Assembly (NCBI GenBank): GCA_905235745.1
Contig: CAJOMN010000018.1
Coordinates: 1-37,536 of the forward strand
Source of the DNA: an uncultured Lachnospiraceae bacterium
Lineage (GTDB): Bacteria > Bacillota > Clostridia > Lachnospirales > Lachnospiraceae
Direction of reading: 5' to 3'
Length of the DNA: 37,536 nt
A model generated the notes under the pieces. That model had not been told where the DNA came from and searched no databases. It saw nothing but the letters and a program-made list of their open reading frames with translations. A program made the position numbers and the translations under genes. Positions 16,953 to 25,818 of the stretch are shown piece after piece (position 1 is the first letter of the stretch; every line of letters starts with the position of its first letter).

Positions 16953-18277
16953 TGCTTGAAACGGTAAGAAATGCCTTTAAGATCAAGGATATCAGAAATA
17001 AACTGATCTATACCCTGATCATGCTTGTAGTAATAAGACTCGGATGCGAGCTTCCGGTTCCCGGTGTTGACAGGAATTATTTCGCGAACTGGTTCTCACA
17101 GCAGACGGGGGACGCATTCAACTTTCTGGATGCTTTTACCGGCGGTTCGTTCCTTAATATGTCGGTGTTTGCGCTTAATATCACACCGTACATCACATCC
17201 TCCATTATCATGCAGCTTCTCACGATAGCGATACCGAAGCTTGAGGAGATGCAGCGTGAAGGTGAGGACGGCAGGAAGAAGATCGCGTCGATCACGCGTT
17301 ATGTGACGATCGGTCTGGCTCTTATGGAATCATCGGCAATGGCTATCGGATTCGGACGTCAGGGTCTTCTGGAGGACTTTAACGCGCTTAACGTGATAAT
17401 GGTCATAACGGCGCTTACAGCCGGATCGGCAGTCGTAATGTGGATCGGTGAGCGTATCACCGAGAACGGCGTCGGAAACGGAATATCGATAGTACTTACG
17501 ATCAACATCATATCGAGGATACCTCAGGATCTGAGGTCGCTGTGGCAGCAGTTTGTAACACCGCAGTTTACGGCTCACAAATACGGTGCCGGAACGATAG
17601 CTCTCGTTGTCATAGCAGCGATCATAATCGTTACGGTCATCCTTACTGTTATACTTAACGGAGCAGAGAGAAGGATCCCGGTACAGTATGCCAAGAAGGT
17701 TCAGGGTCGTAAAATGGTCGGCGGACAGTCATCATATATCCCTCTCAAGGTTAATACCGGCGGAGTTATCCCGATCATCTTTGCATCGAGCCTTATGCAG
17801 CTTCCGAGTGTCATCTCTTCATTCTTCGGAAGCGGCAGTGCGACCGGATGGCAGAAGTTCCTGTATTTTCTTAATTCCGGGAACTGGTTCAAGCGTGGTG
17901 CATGGCAGTATACATGGGGTGCGCTCATATATGTAGTGCTGGTCGTATTCTTTGCTTATTTCTATACTTCCATTACCTTCAATCCTATGGAAGTTGCCGA
18001 GAATATGAAGAAATCAGGCGGGTTCATACCGGGTACGCGTCCCGGCAAGCCTACGCAGGATTATCTTAACAAAGTACTCAATTACATAGTATTTATAGGT
18101 GCCGTAGGACTAATCATCGTGGCGCTCATTCCGATAATATTCAACGGACTGTTCGGAGCCAGCGTATCATTCGGCGGCACAAGCCTTATCATCATCGTAG
18201 GCGTTATTCTTGAGACGATGAAACAGATCGAATCACAGATGCTTGTAAGAAATTACAAAGGTTTTTTGAATGATTAA
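16952..18277 (+). CDS. secY: Protein translocase subunit SecY
   Basis: Central channel subunit of the Sec translocon, 441 residues with ten predicted membrane helices. Conserved regions include the N-terminal DIRNKLIYTLIMLVVIRLGC, NITPYITSSIIMQLLT in the second helix (lateral gate and plug region) and GFIPGTRPGKPTQDYL in the cytoplasmic loop that contacts SecA or the ribosome. Its start overlaps rplO by one base, so translation is coupled to L15. Confidence 0.97.
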   Translation: MLETVRNAFKIKDIRNKLIYTLIMLVVIRLGCELPVPGVDRNYFANWFSQQTGDAFNFLDAFTGGSFLNMSVFALNITPYITSSIIMQLLTIAIPKLEEMQREGEDGRKKIASITRYVTIGLALMESSAMAIGFGRQGLLEDFNALNVIMVITALTAGSAVVMWIGERITENGVGNGISIVLTINIISRIPQDLRSLWQQFVTPQFTAHKYGAGTIALVVIAAIIIVTVILTVILNGAERRIPVQYAKKVQGRKMVGGQSSYIPLKVNTGGVIPIIFASSLMQLPSVISSFFGSGSATGWQKFLYFLNSGNWFKRGAWQYTWGALIYVVLVVFFAYFYTSITFNPMEVAENMKKSGGFIPGTRPGKPTQDYLNKVLNYIVFIGAVGLIIVALIPIIFNGLFGASVSFGGTSLIIIVGVILETMKQIESQMLVRNYKGFLND

Positions 18278-18287
18278 TGCGGACAGT

Positions 18288-18316
18288 AAGGACAAGGCTC
18301 GAACAGCCTTGTCTTT
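18288..18316 (+). terminator. Strong hairpin between secY and adk
   Basis: A 12-bp hairpin (18288-18299 with 18305-18316, one G-U pair, loop CGAAC) lies in the 62-bp gap. The 3' arm ends in TTT, but only a broken T-rich tract follows, so it is at best a weak terminator. It may lower expression of adk and later genes relative to the ribosomal proteins, or mark an RNA processing site. Confidence 0.5.
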
Positions 18317-18339
18317 GTCTGCCCCACGGGAGTGTATAT

Positions 18340-18984
18340 ATGAAAATCATTATGCTTGGCGCTCCGGGCGCCGGGAAAGGTACACAGGCAAAAATGATTG
18401 CCGACAAATACAATATTCCCCATATTTCGACGGGTGACATTTTCCGCTCGAATATCAAGGAGGGAACACCCCTTGGCATGGAAGCCAAGGAGTATATGGA
18501 CAAGGGACAGCTTGTTCCGGATGATCTTACGGTGAGGATACTGCTGGATAGGGTATCCAAGGACGATTGCAGGAACGGATATGTTCTTGACGGTTTCCCG
18601 CGCACGATCCCGCAGGCTGAGGTGCTTGACAACGAGGTTGCCAAGCTCGGACAGAAGATAGATTATGCGATAGATGTCAATGTGCCCGATGAGGCGATAG
18701 TCCGCAGAATGGGAGGCAGGAGATGCTGCCCCAAATGCGGAGCGACGTATCACATTGAGTATATCAGGCCACAGAAAGAGGGCATATGCGACGAATGCGG
18801 AAGTGATCTCATACTGCGTGATGATGACAAGCCCGAAACCGTATTAAAGCGCCTTGAGGTATATCATCAGCAGACACAGCCGCTCATCGATCATTACAGC
18901 AAGCTCAACATATTGAGAACGGTCGACGGAACAAAGGATATGCAGGAAGTCTTTGAGGCCATTACAGAGTATCTGGAGGCATAG
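18340..18984 (+). CDS. adk: Adenylate kinase
   Basis: Enzyme of 214 residues that interconverts ATP plus AMP with two ADP. The P-loop GAPGAGKG is at 7-14, the AMP-binding region STGDIFR is at 30-36, and DGFPRT is at 84-89. The LID domain is of the long zinc type with two CxxC pairs, Cys130/Cys133 and Cys150/Cys153. The start is the ATG at 18340 preceded by CGGGAG; an upstream in-frame ATG at 18277 would run through the hairpin and has no family match. map follows after one base. Confidence 0.96.
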   Translation: MKIIMLGAPGAGKGTQAKMIADKYNIPHISTGDIFRSNIKEGTPLGMEAKEYMDKGQLVPDDLTVRILLDRVSKDDCRNGYVLDGFPRTIPQAEVLDNEVAKLGQKIDYAIDVNVPDEAIVRRMGGRRCCPKCGATYHIEYIRPQKEGICDECGSDLILRDDDKPETVLKRLEVYHQQTQPLIDHYSKLNILRTVDGTKDMQEVFEAITEYLEA

Positions 18985-18985
18985 A

Positions 18986-19741
18986 ATGGCTGTAACGATC
19001 AAATCCGAACGTGAGATCGCTCTTATGAGAGAGTCCTGCAGGCTGCTCGAAGAGGTTCATGACGAACTAGGAAGGTTCATAAGACCCGGTATCTCGACAT
19101 GGGATATCAACAAGTATGGTGAAGAGCTTATAAGGGAACGCGGAGGAGTTCCGAATTTCCTGAATTATAACGGATATCCCGCGAGCATATGTGTTTCGGT
19201 CAACGAGGAAGTGGTTCACGGTATTCCGAAGAAGAACCGCATATTGAAAAGCGGAGATATAGTAAGCCTTGATGCGGGACTGATCTACAAAGGTTATCAT
19301 TCGGATGCCGCAAGGACATATCCGGTAGGTGAAGTATCGCAGGAAGTGCAGCAGCTTATCGATGTCACGAAGCAGGCGTTCTTTGAAGGCATCAAATACG
19401 CACGGGCAGGTAATCATCTGTATGATATATCAAATGCGATCGATGATTTTATCAAACCGTACGGATACGGAATAGTGAGGGATCTTGTCGGTCACGGGAT
19501 AGGAACATCCCTGCATGAGGACCCGCAGATACCCAATTTCCGCCAGCACCGCCGCGGCCTCAAGCTTATGGCGGGCATGACACTCGCTATTGAACCGATG
19601 ATCAATCTCGGAAGGTACGATGTCGAGTGGCTTGATGATGACTGGACGGTTGTTGCCGAGGACGGGCTTCCGTCGGCGCACTACGAGAATACGATACTGA
19701 TAACGGATCAGGAACCCGAGATACTCACTCTCTCACATTAA
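18986..19741 (+). CDS. map: Methionine aminopeptidase, type I
   Basis: Metalloenzyme of 251 residues that removes the initiator methionine from nascent proteins. Metal ligands are visible in LDAGLIYKGYHSDAART (two Asp), GHGIGTSLHEDP (His) and IEPM (Glu), with a further Glu near the C-terminus (HYENTI). No N-terminal zinc-finger extension is present. The ATG at 18986 has GGAGG (18975-18979) upstream; a longer frame from 18953 overlaps adk and is rejected. Confidence 0.96.
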   Translation: MAVTIKSEREIALMRESCRLLEEVHDELGRFIRPGISTWDINKYGEELIRERGGVPNFLNYNGYPASICVSVNEEVVHGIPKKNRILKSGDIVSLDAGLIYKGYHSDAARTYPVGEVSQEVQQLIDVTKQAFFEGIKYARAGNHLYDISNAIDDFIKPYGYGIVRDLVGHGIGTSLHEDPQIPNFRQHRRGLKLMAGMTLAIEPMINLGRYDVEWLDDDWTVVAEDGLPSAHYENTILITDQEPEILTLSH

Positions 19742-19756
19742 TCTTAGGAGGCATAG

Positions 19757-19975
19757 ATGTCAAAAGCGGATGTTATAGAGCTTGAAGGAACTGTAGTGGA
19801 GAAACTTCCCAATGCGATGTTTCGCGTCAAACTTGAGAATGACCATGAGGTCATCGCACATATCAGCGGAAAACTTCGAATGAATTTTATCCGCATCCTG
19901 CCTGGCGATAAGGTAACACTTGAGATGTCGCCGTATGATCTGACCAAAGGACGCATTATATGGAGAGATAAATAA
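19757..19975 (+). CDS. infA: Translation initiation factor IF-1
   Basis: OB-fold factor of 72 residues, the standard length, with [19 protein letters not shown] and [19 protein letters not shown]. It occupies the A site of the 30S subunit during initiation. It directly follows map (15 bp); the KOW-domain (L14e-like) gene often found between map and infA in Firmicutes is absent. An SD TAGGAGG precedes the ATG. Confidence 0.97.
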   Translation: MSKADVIELEGTVVEKLPNAMFRVKLENDHEVIAHISGKLRMNFIRILPGDKVTLEMSPYDLTKGRIIWRDK

Positions 19976-20009
19976 CATCATAAACAACATATTGTAGATC
20001 AGATTTTTG

Positions 20010-20062
20010 TTGAATTTTAGCGCCTTTGGTGTTAAAATATATAGCGGTCTGTTTTCAGACCG
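20010..20062 (+). promoter_or_regulatory. Internal promoter and 5' hairpin before rpmJ
   Basis: TTGAAT (20010-20015) and TAAAAT (20033-20038) are 17 bp apart. The predicted start lies just upstream of a perfect 7-bp hairpin CGGTCTG-TTTT-CAGACCG (20045-20062), so a transcript from here would begin with a stem that could protect its 5' end. The hairpin has no T-run and is not a terminator. This would give separate transcription of rpmJ and the alpha genes including rpoA. Confidence 0.6.
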
Positions 20063-20094
20063 TGATAGAAAAAGATCGTAGAGGAGGTACAGAA

Positions 20095-20208
20095 ATGAAA
20101 GTAAGATCTTCAGTAAAACCGATCTGCGACAAGTGCAAAGTCATCAAAAGAAAGGGTAAGGTCAGGATCATCTGCGAGAACCCTAAGCACAAGCAGAGAC
20201 AAGGCTAA
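20095..20208 (+). CDS. rpmJ: 50S ribosomal protein L36 (bL36)
   Basis: Zinc-ribbon protein of 37 residues with ligands Cys11, Cys14, Cys27 and His32 (CDKCK, ICENPKH), the zinc-containing form. The ATG at 20095 follows GAGGAGG; an in-frame GTG at 20026 lies within the promoter and is rejected. Confidence 0.96.
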   Translation: MKVRSSVKPICDKCKVIKRKGKVRIICENPKHKQRQG

Positions 20209-20340
20209 AGCCGGAGCGCAAAGCGGCTGCAACTTAGATAGATTTTTGGAATAACCCGCCGAAGAGCTATCTGTTTATTACATTCAATTTGTAACGGAGC
20301 GTTAAGCTCGCTGTAAGTAAGAGAAAAGAGGTATAATAGT
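20209..20340 (+). promoter_or_regulatory. Structured rpmJ-rpsM spacer (candidate alpha-operon leader)
   Basis: This 132-bp gap contains AGCCG/CGGCT (20209-20213 with 20224-20228) and AGATAG/CTATCT (20236-20241 with 20267-20272). The loop of the second helix contains CCGC (20256-20259), which can pair with GCGG (20223-20226), allowing a pseudoknot. In E. coli, S4 represses the alpha operon through a pseudoknot before rpsM; the same position here makes an analogous S4 control plausible, but no sequence similarity to the E. coli element is claimed. Confidence 0.35.
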
Positions 20341-20709
20341 ATGGCTCGTATTTCCGGTGTGGATTTACCAAGAGACAAGCGTGTAGAGATCGGACTTACC
20401 TATGTGTACGGTATCGGAAGACCTACCGCTGCAAAGATTCTGGAAAAGGCAAAAGTTAATCCTGATACCCGTTGCCGTGATCTTACGGATGACGAGGTCA
20501 AGAAGATAAGCGACATCATAGATGCCGATTACGTAGTTGAGGGTGATCTCAAGAGAGAGGTTGCGCTCAATATCAAGCGTCTTCAGGAGATTGGTTGCTA
20601 CAGAGGCATCAGACACAGGAAGGGACTTCCGGTTCGCGGACAGAATACGAAGAACAACGCGAGAACACGCAAGGGTCCCAAGCGTACAGTGGCAGGTAAG
20701 AAGAAATAA
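20341..20709 (+). CDS. rpsM: 30S ribosomal protein S13 (uS13)
   Basis: Protein of 122 residues with helix-two-turn-helix features ([20 protein letters not shown]), the motif [14 protein letters not shown], and a basic C-terminal tail that approaches the P-site tRNA. It lies in the 30S head with S19. The SD is AGAGG, weaker than in neighbouring genes. rpsK follows after 24 bp. Confidence 0.97.
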   Translation: MARISGVDLPRDKRVEIGLTYVYGIGRPTAAKILEKAKVNPDTRCRDLTDDEVKKISDIIDADYVVEGDLKREVALNIKRLQEIGCYRGIRHRKGLPVRGQNTKNNARTRKGPKRTVAGKKK

Positions 20710-20733
20710 GATTCGGAAAGTAGGTTAGTTTAA

Positions 20734-21126
20734 ATGGCAAAGACAACAAAGAAAGCAGTTAAAAAGCGTGTCAAGAAAAACGTTGAACGCGGGCAGGCAC
20801 ATATTCAGGCATCTTTCAACAATACGATCGTGACTCTCACTGATCCCGAGGGTAACGCTCTTAGTTGGGCAAGTGCCGGTGGGCTTGGCTTCAGAGGTTC
20901 AAGGAAATCTACTCCCTATGCGGCACAGGTAGCAGCGGAAACCGCAACAAAGGCAGCCCTTGTTCACGGGCTCAAGTATGTTGATGTTTTCGTCAAGGGT
21001 CCCGGTTCGGGACGTGAGGCAGCGATACGTGCGCTTCAGGCAGCAGGTTTGGAAGTCGTATCGATAAAGGATGTTACTCCGGTACCTCATAACGGATGCC
21101 GTCCGCCCAAACGCAGAAGAGTTTAA
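20734..21126 (+). CDS. rpsK: 30S ribosomal protein S11 (uS11)
   Basis: Protein of 130 residues with the conserved core [33 protein letters not shown] and the C-terminal [15 protein letters not shown]. It forms part of the 30S platform around the mRNA exit. No strong SD is seen before its ATG (only TTAGTTT), so translation may be coupled to rpsM. Confidence 0.97.
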   Translation: MAKTTKKAVKKRVKKNVERGQAHIQASFNNTIVTLTDPEGNALSWASAGGLGFRGSRKSTPYAAQVAAETATKAALVHGLKYVDVFVKGPGSGREAAIRALQAAGLEVVSIKDVTPVPHNGCRPPKRRRV

Positions 21127-21142
21127 TCAGGAGGAAGAATAA

Positions 21143-21736
21143 ATGGCAGTCAACAGAGTTCCTGTATTGAAAAGATGCAGATCCCTCGGTATTGAGCCGA
21201 CGGTATTAGGATATGATAAAAAGTCAAGAAGAACCTTGACAAGATCCAACAGAAAGACGAGTGAATACGGACTCCAGCTTCGCGAGAAGCAGAAGGCGAA
21301 GTTTATATACGGCGTACTTGAGAAGCCTTTCCGTAACTACTATGAGAAGGCCGACAGACAAAAGGGCATGACGGGTGAAAACCTGATGATCATGCTTGAG
21401 ACGAGACTTGATAATGTCATCTTCAGACTTGCATTTGCAAGAACAAGAAGAGAAGCCCGTCAGATCGTTGACCACAAGCAGGTAACGGTAAACGGCAAGG
21501 TAGTAAACATCCCTTCATATCTTGTTAAAGCGGGAGATGTTATCGAGATAAGAGAGAGCAAGAAAGACTCTGTTAGATACAAGGAGATCATTGAGGCAGC
21601 GGGCGGCAGGATCGTTCCCGCATGGCTTGAGGCAGATCAGGAGAATTTGAAAGGAACCGTTAAGGCACTTCCCACACGCGAGGAGATTGATGTTCCCGTG
21701 AATGAGATGCTTATAGTCGAGTTGTATTCAAAGTAA
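21143..21736 (+). CDS. rpsD: 30S ribosomal protein S4 (uS4)
   Basis: Primary 16S rRNA-binding protein of 197 residues with an S4 RNA-binding domain ([20 protein letters not shown], then [17 protein letters not shown]). The N-terminal zinc-finger cysteines found in some S4 proteins are missing, so this is the zinc-free form. In E. coli and Bacillus S4 represses its own mRNA; in this layout a control site might lie before rpsM. The SD AGGAGG is present. Confidence 0.97.
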   Translation: MAVNRVPVLKRCRSLGIEPTVLGYDKKSRRTLTRSNRKTSEYGLQLREKQKAKFIYGVLEKPFRNYYEKADRQKGMTGENLMIMLETRLDNVIFRLAFARTRREARQIVDHKQVTVNGKVVNIPSYLVKAGDVIEIRESKKDSVRYKEIIEAAGGRIVPAWLEADQENLKGTVKALPTREEIDVPVNEMLIVELYSK

Positions 21737-21764
21737 TTTGTATCAATAAGAGAGGAGACAATTT

Positions 21765-22724
21765 ATGTTCGATTTTGAAAAGCCAAGAATTGAGATTGCG
21801 GAAATATCCGAAGATAATAAATACGGCAGATTTGTTGTTGAACCTCTTGAAAGGGGCTATGGTACAACGCTTGGCAATTCTCTTCGCAGGATCATGCTTT
21901 CCTCCCTTCCGGGAGCTGCAGTTTCTCAGATTAAGATCGACGGAGTATTGCACGAGTTCTCATCCATTCCCGGCGTCAAGGAAGACGTTACCGAGATCAT
22001 CATGAATATCAAGAATCTTGCCATACGCAACAATTCTTCATCGGACGAACCCAAAACGGCCGTTCTTGAGTTCGAAGGCGAAGGAGTTGTAACCGCAGCG
22101 GATATACGTGTTGATCAGGATATAGAGATAATCAATCCGGAGACCAAGATCGCCACACTTAACGGCGGTCCGGACAGCAAGCTTTACATGGAGCTTACGA
22201 TCACAAAGGGTCGCGGCTATGTAGGAGCCGATAAGAATAAGAACGAGGATCTTCCGATAGGAGTAATCGCCGTTGACAGTATCTACACACCTATCGAACG
22301 TGTCAATATGACTGTTCAGAATACACGTGTAGGTCAGGTAACGGATTATGATAAGCTTACGCTTGATGTGTACACAAACGGAACGCTCGGTCCCGACGAG
22401 TCTGTCAGCCTTGCGGCAAAGGTCCTTTCGGAGCATCTTGCACAGTTTATCAATCTTTCGGAGAGCGCAAGAGAAGTATCCGTTATGATCGACAAAGAAC
22501 CCGAGGGAAAAGAAAAAGTTCTTGATATGAGCATCGATGAACTCGAGTTGTCAGTGCGTTCATACAACTGCTTAAAGCGTGCCGGTATCAATACCGTAGC
22601 CGAGCTTGTCAACAAGACACCCGATGAGATGATGAAGGTACGTAATCTCGGACGTAAGTCTCTTGAAGAAGTATTGGCAAAACTGAATGAATTGGGACTT
22701 CAGTTGAACGAAGGAGAGGAATAA
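21765..22724 (+). CDS. rpoA: RNA polymerase subunit alpha
   Basis: Protein of 319 residues with the alpha N-terminal dimerisation domain (about 1-228, including [23 protein letters not shown]) and the C-terminal domain that binds UP elements and activators (about 245-319, [21 protein letters not shown]). It lies between S4 and L17 as in nearly all bacteria. The SD is AGAGGAG, and rplQ begins one base after the stop. Confidence 0.98.
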   Translation: MFDFEKPRIEIAEISEDNKYGRFVVEPLERGYGTTLGNSLRRIMLSSLPGAAVSQIKIDGVLHEFSSIPGVKEDVTEIIMNIKNLAIRNNSSSDEPKTAVLEFEGEGVVTAADIRVDQDIEIINPETKIATLNGGPDSKLYMELTITKGRGYVGADKNKNEDLPIGVIAVDSIYTPIERVNMTVQNTRVGQVTDYDKLTLDVYTNGTLGPDESVSLAAKVLSEHLAQFINLSESAREVSVMIDKEPEGKEKVLDMSIDELELSVRSYNCLKRAGINTVAELVNKTPDEMMKVRNLGRKSLEEVLAKLNELGLQLNEGEE

Positions 22725-22725
22725 G

Positions 22726-23262
22726 ATGGCTAAGTACAGGAAGCTGGGAAAGACATCCAGCCAGAGAAAAGCATTAATGAGAAATCAGGTGACACAACTG
22801 ATCTATCATGGCAAGATAACTACAACGGAGGCAAGAGCCAAAGAGATCCGTAAGGTTGCGGACGGTATAATAGCACTTGCGGTCAGGGAACGCGACAATT
22901 ACGAGACTGTTGAAATAGATGCCAGGATCCCGCTTAAGGACAAGGACGGCAAACGTGTCAAGGAAGTCGTTGACGGCAAGAAGGTTACACAGTACGAAAC
23001 AGTGAAGAAGACCATCAAGAAGGATTCGCCTTCAAGATTACATGCAAGAAGACAGATCCTCAGGGTTCTCTATCCTGTTGTCGAGGTACCCGATACTGCT
23101 GCCGGAAGAAAGCGCAATACCAAAAAGGTCGATCTTGCAGCAAAGCTCTTTGATGATATTGCACCGAAGTACGCAAACCGTAACGGTGGCTATACAAGAA
23201 TAGTCAAGATCGGACCCCGTAAGGGTGATGCCGCTATGCAGGTTGTTATAGAGCTTGTATAA
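22726..23262 (+). CDS. rplQ: 50S ribosomal protein L17 with internal extension (bL17)
   Basis: Protein of 178 residues; the family core of about 115-127 residues is interrupted by a charged insertion of roughly 50 residues at about 60-110, rich in Lys, Asp and Val. The N-terminal core RKLGKTSSQRKALMRNQVTQLI and the C-terminal GGYTRIVKIGPRKGDAA are intact. Longer L17 proteins occur in Lachnospiraceae, so this is probably lineage-typical. It is the last gene before a strong terminator. Confidence 0.95.
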   Translation: MAKYRKLGKTSSQRKALMRNQVTQLIYHGKITTTEARAKEIRKVADGIIALAVRERDNYETVEIDARIPLKDKDGKRVKEVVDGKKVTQYETVKKTIKKDSPSRLHARRQILRVLYPVVEVPDTAAGRKRNTKKVDLAAKLFDDIAPKYANRNGGYTRIVKIGPRKGDAAMQVVIELV

Positions 23263-23293
23263 TACGGCTGCTATAGTCTGTTTGAGTTATACG

Positions 23294-23318
23294 GGAGCCG
23301 CATGAGCGGCTCCTTTTT
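23294..23318 (+). terminator. Intrinsic terminator of the ribosomal operon
   Basis: A perfect 8-bp GC-rich stem, GGAGCCGC-ATGA-GCGGCTCC (23294-23313), is followed by TTTTTG (23314-23319). It closes the S10-spc-alpha run 31 bp after the rplQ stop. Confidence 0.92.
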
Positions 23319-23327
23319 GTAATTGTT

Positions 23328-24173
23328 ATGAGTCTGATAAATGCGAACAAGGTATCATTTGAATATGTAAGACGCGACAAGAACGGGGAAGTTGAGGGCT
23401 TTAAGCGTGCGGTAGACGACGTTGACCTTGATATCAGGCAGGGGGACTTTATCGCGGTCTTAGGTCCGAACGGCTCCGGAAAATCAACGCTCGCCAAGCA
23501 TTTCAACAGCCTTCTTCATCCTACGGAAGGCGTTGTATACATTGACGGATGGGATACAAAGGACGCCGACAAGCTGTGGGATATCAGGAAAGCTGTGGGA
23601 ATGGTATTCCAGAATCCGGAAAATCAGATGATCGGCACTATTGTGGAAGAGGATGTTGCGTTTGCGCCGGAAAATATCGGTGTAGAGCCCGAAGAGATCA
23701 GGCAGAGGGTAAAAGAGAGCCTTGTAATGGTCGAGATGTACGATAAGAGAAAGTCATCTCCTTCCAGGCTTTCCGGCGGACAGAAACAGCGCGTCGCTAT
23801 CGCCGGAGTACTTGCAATGCATCCGGAGTGCATTGTTCTTGACGAACCTACGGCGATGCTCGATCCGGAGGGAAGAAGCGAGGTCATAAGAGCCGTAAGG
23901 GCGCTCAATGACGTTGAGAATATAACAATCATACTGATTACCCACAACATGGAAGAGGCCATCTACGCTGACTGTATATATGTCATGAAGGACGGGCATA
24001 TAGCCATGCAGGGAACACCGCGCGAGATATTCTCCAGGGCAAAAGAGCTGGAGGAGTGCCGCCTAGCACTGCCGCAGGCTGCCAGGCTTGCATATGAACT
24101 AAGACGCGCCGGACTGGATATACCGGAGGGAATACTGACCAGAGAGGAGCTGTGCAGGGTTTTATGTCGATAA
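23328..24173 (+). CDS. ecfA1: ECF transporter ATPase A1
   Basis: ABC ATPase of 281 residues, one of two energising subunits of the shared energy-coupling-factor vitamin transporter. Walker A GPNGSGKST is at 46-54, the Q-loop is in VFQNPENQM, the signature LSGGQ is at 148-152 and Walker B CIVLDEPT is at 168-175. The ATG is only 9 bp after the T-run of the rplQ terminator and has no recognisable SD, so expression probably depends on read-through and unusual initiation. It overlaps ecfA2 by 10 bp. The substrate-binding S subunits are encoded elsewhere. Confidence 0.93.
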   Translation: MSLINANKVSFEYVRRDKNGEVEGFKRAVDDVDLDIRQGDFIAVLGPNGSGKSTLAKHFNSLLHPTEGVVYIDGWDTKDADKLWDIRKAVGMVFQNPENQMIGTIVEEDVAFAPENIGVEPEEIRQRVKESLVMVEMYDKRKSSPSRLSGGQKQRVAIAGVLAMHPECIVLDEPTAMLDPEGRSEVIRAVRALNDVENITIILITHNMEEAIYADCIYVMKDGHIAMQGTPREIFSRAKELEECRLALPQAARLAYELRRAGLDIPEGILTREELCRVLCR

Positions 24174-25012
24174 TCGTCAATCATGTCGATCATATATATA
24201 ATCCCGGGACTGTCTTCGAGAAGAAGGCTCTGTGCGATGTTACCTTTTCTGTGGAGAATGGAGAGTATATAGGACTTGTCGGAAGAACCGGATCCGGAAA
24301 ATCGACGCTTGTCATGCATCTGAACGGACTGATGAAGCCGACTTCGGGCGGGATCTTCTATGACGGAGCAGACATTGCTTCGGAAGGATACGATCTGAGG
24401 GAGCTTCGCGGAAAGGTAGGAGTGGTGTTCCAATATCCCGAACACCAGTTGTTTGAAGAAGATGTCTTCGCAGACGTGTGTTTTGGACCCAGGAATCTCG
24501 GACTTGACAAGAGCGAGGTGGAGATTCGCGCCTATGAAGCGTTAAAAGCGGTCGGGATAAGAGACGAGCAGCTCTATGTGTCGCCTTTTGATATTTCCGG
24601 AGGAGAAAAGAGAAGGGTGGCGATCGCCGGTGTACTGGCCATGAAACCCGAGGTTCTCGTCCTTGACGAACCATGTGCGGGTCTTGACCCGGCCGGAAGG
24701 GATGAGATACTGGCTATCGCTGATTATCTTCATGACAATCTCGGCATAACCGTTATTATAGTGTCACATTCCATGGATGACCTTGCAGAACATGTACATC
24801 GTATCCTTGTCATGAACGACGGGCAGCTTGTGATGGACGGATCCGCCCGAGAAGTGTTCGGACACAGGGATGAACTCGAATCTATCGGGCTTGCCGTTCC
24901 CGAGGTTACCGCGATCTTATCGGATCTGAAGAAAGCCGGGCTTCCCGTGCGTGATGATCTGATCACGGTCGAAGAAGCAAGAGATGAGATTTTAAGGGTT
25001 TTCGGCAAATGA
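24164..25012 (+). CDS. ecfA2: ECF transporter ATPase A2
   Basis: Second ABC ATPase of the ECF module, 282 residues. Walker A GRTGSGKST is at 40-48, VFQYPEHQLFEEDVFADVCFGP carries the Q-loop, the signature is ISGGE (144-148) and Walker B is VLVLDEP (164-170). The start is taken at ATG 24164, which matches the usual family N-terminus; a GTG at 24152 is an alternative. It overlaps ecfA1 and shares ATGA with ecfT, so the three are translationally coupled. Confidence 0.94.
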   Translation: MSIIVNHVDHIYNPGTVFEKKALCDVTFSVENGEYIGLVGRTGSGKSTLVMHLNGLMKPTSGGIFYDGADIASEGYDLRELRGKVGVVFQYPEHQLFEEDVFADVCFGPRNLGLDKSEVEIRAYEALKAVGIRDEQLYVSPFDISGGEKRRVAIAGVLAMKPEVLVLDEPCAGLDPAGRDEILAIADYLHDNLGITVIIVSHSMDDLAEHVHRILVMNDGQLVMDGSAREVFGHRDELESIGLAVPEVTAILSDLKKAGLPVRDDLITVEEARDEILRVFGK

Positions 25013-25809
25013 TAAGAGATATAACACTTGGACAATACTATCCCACGGACTCCGTACTGCACAGGCTCGACCCTAGGGTCAAACTGTGCGGCACAATGGT
25101 CTATGTGATATCACTGTTTCTGTTTCAGAGCTTTACGGGATATATAGTTGCCACCGTATTTCTCGTATCGATGATCGCGCTGTCGCATGTTCCGGTAAAG
25201 TTCATGTTCCGGGGCCTTAAAGCGATCATTTTCATTCTGATATTCACCGGTATACTTAACGCGTTCCTGACTCCGGGAAGGGAGCTTGTATCATTCTGGA
25301 AGATAACGATAACCATTGAAGGTGTGCGGCTGGCGGCATTTCTCGTATTACGCATTATCTACCTGATCATCGGGTCTTCCATTATGACTCTTACGACCAC
25401 ACCGTCAAACCTTACGGATGGTCTGGAGAAGAGTCTCGGATGGCTGAAGATATTCAGGATCCCTGTTCATGAGATCGCCATGATGATGTCAATAGCGCTC
25501 ACATTCATTCCTGTGCTGGTCGAGGAAACCGACAGGATAATAAAAGCGCAGCAGGCAAGGGGCGCGGATTTTGAGAGCGGCAATATCATCCGCAGAGCCA
25601 AAGCGATGATACCGATACTCGTGCCGCTGTTTGTATCCGCGTTCAGACGGGCAAATGACCTTGCGGTCGCCATGGAGGCAAGATGCTATCACGGCGGGGA
25701 CGGCAGGACGAAGATGAGACCGCTTAAATACGCGGCGCGCGATTATATCGCTTATCTGGTGCTGCTTGGCTATCTTGCCGCGATCATAGCGGTCGGCATC
25801 ATTTTTTAG
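25009..25809 (+). CDS. ecfT: ECF transporter transmembrane subunit T
   Basis: Membrane protein of 266 residues with about six to seven helices. The two coupling-helix motifs that contact the ATPases are visible as QQARGADF and MEARCYHGG. It links EcfA1/A2 to interchangeable S components for vitamins or metals. The ATG overlaps the ecfA2 stop. truA follows after 9 bp. Confidence 0.93.
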   Translation: MIRDITLGQYYPTDSVLHRLDPRVKLCGTMVYVISLFLFQSFTGYIVATVFLVSMIALSHVPVKFMFRGLKAIIFILIFTGILNAFLTPGRELVSFWKITITIEGVRLAAFLVLRIIYLIIGSSIMTLTTTPSNLTDGLEKSLGWLKIFRIPVHEIAMMMSIALTFIPVLVEETDRIIKAQQARGADFESGNIIRRAKAMIPILVPLFVSAFRRANDLAVAMEARCYHGGDGRTKMRPLKYAARDYIAYLVLLGYLAAIIAVGIIF

Positions 25810-25818
25810 AGAACACGT

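Noticed and set aside
20332-20337. TATAAT directly before the rpsM start
   Set aside because: A start from this -10 would fall inside rpsM, no -35 is present at 16-18 bp, and the AGAGG before it serves as SD.
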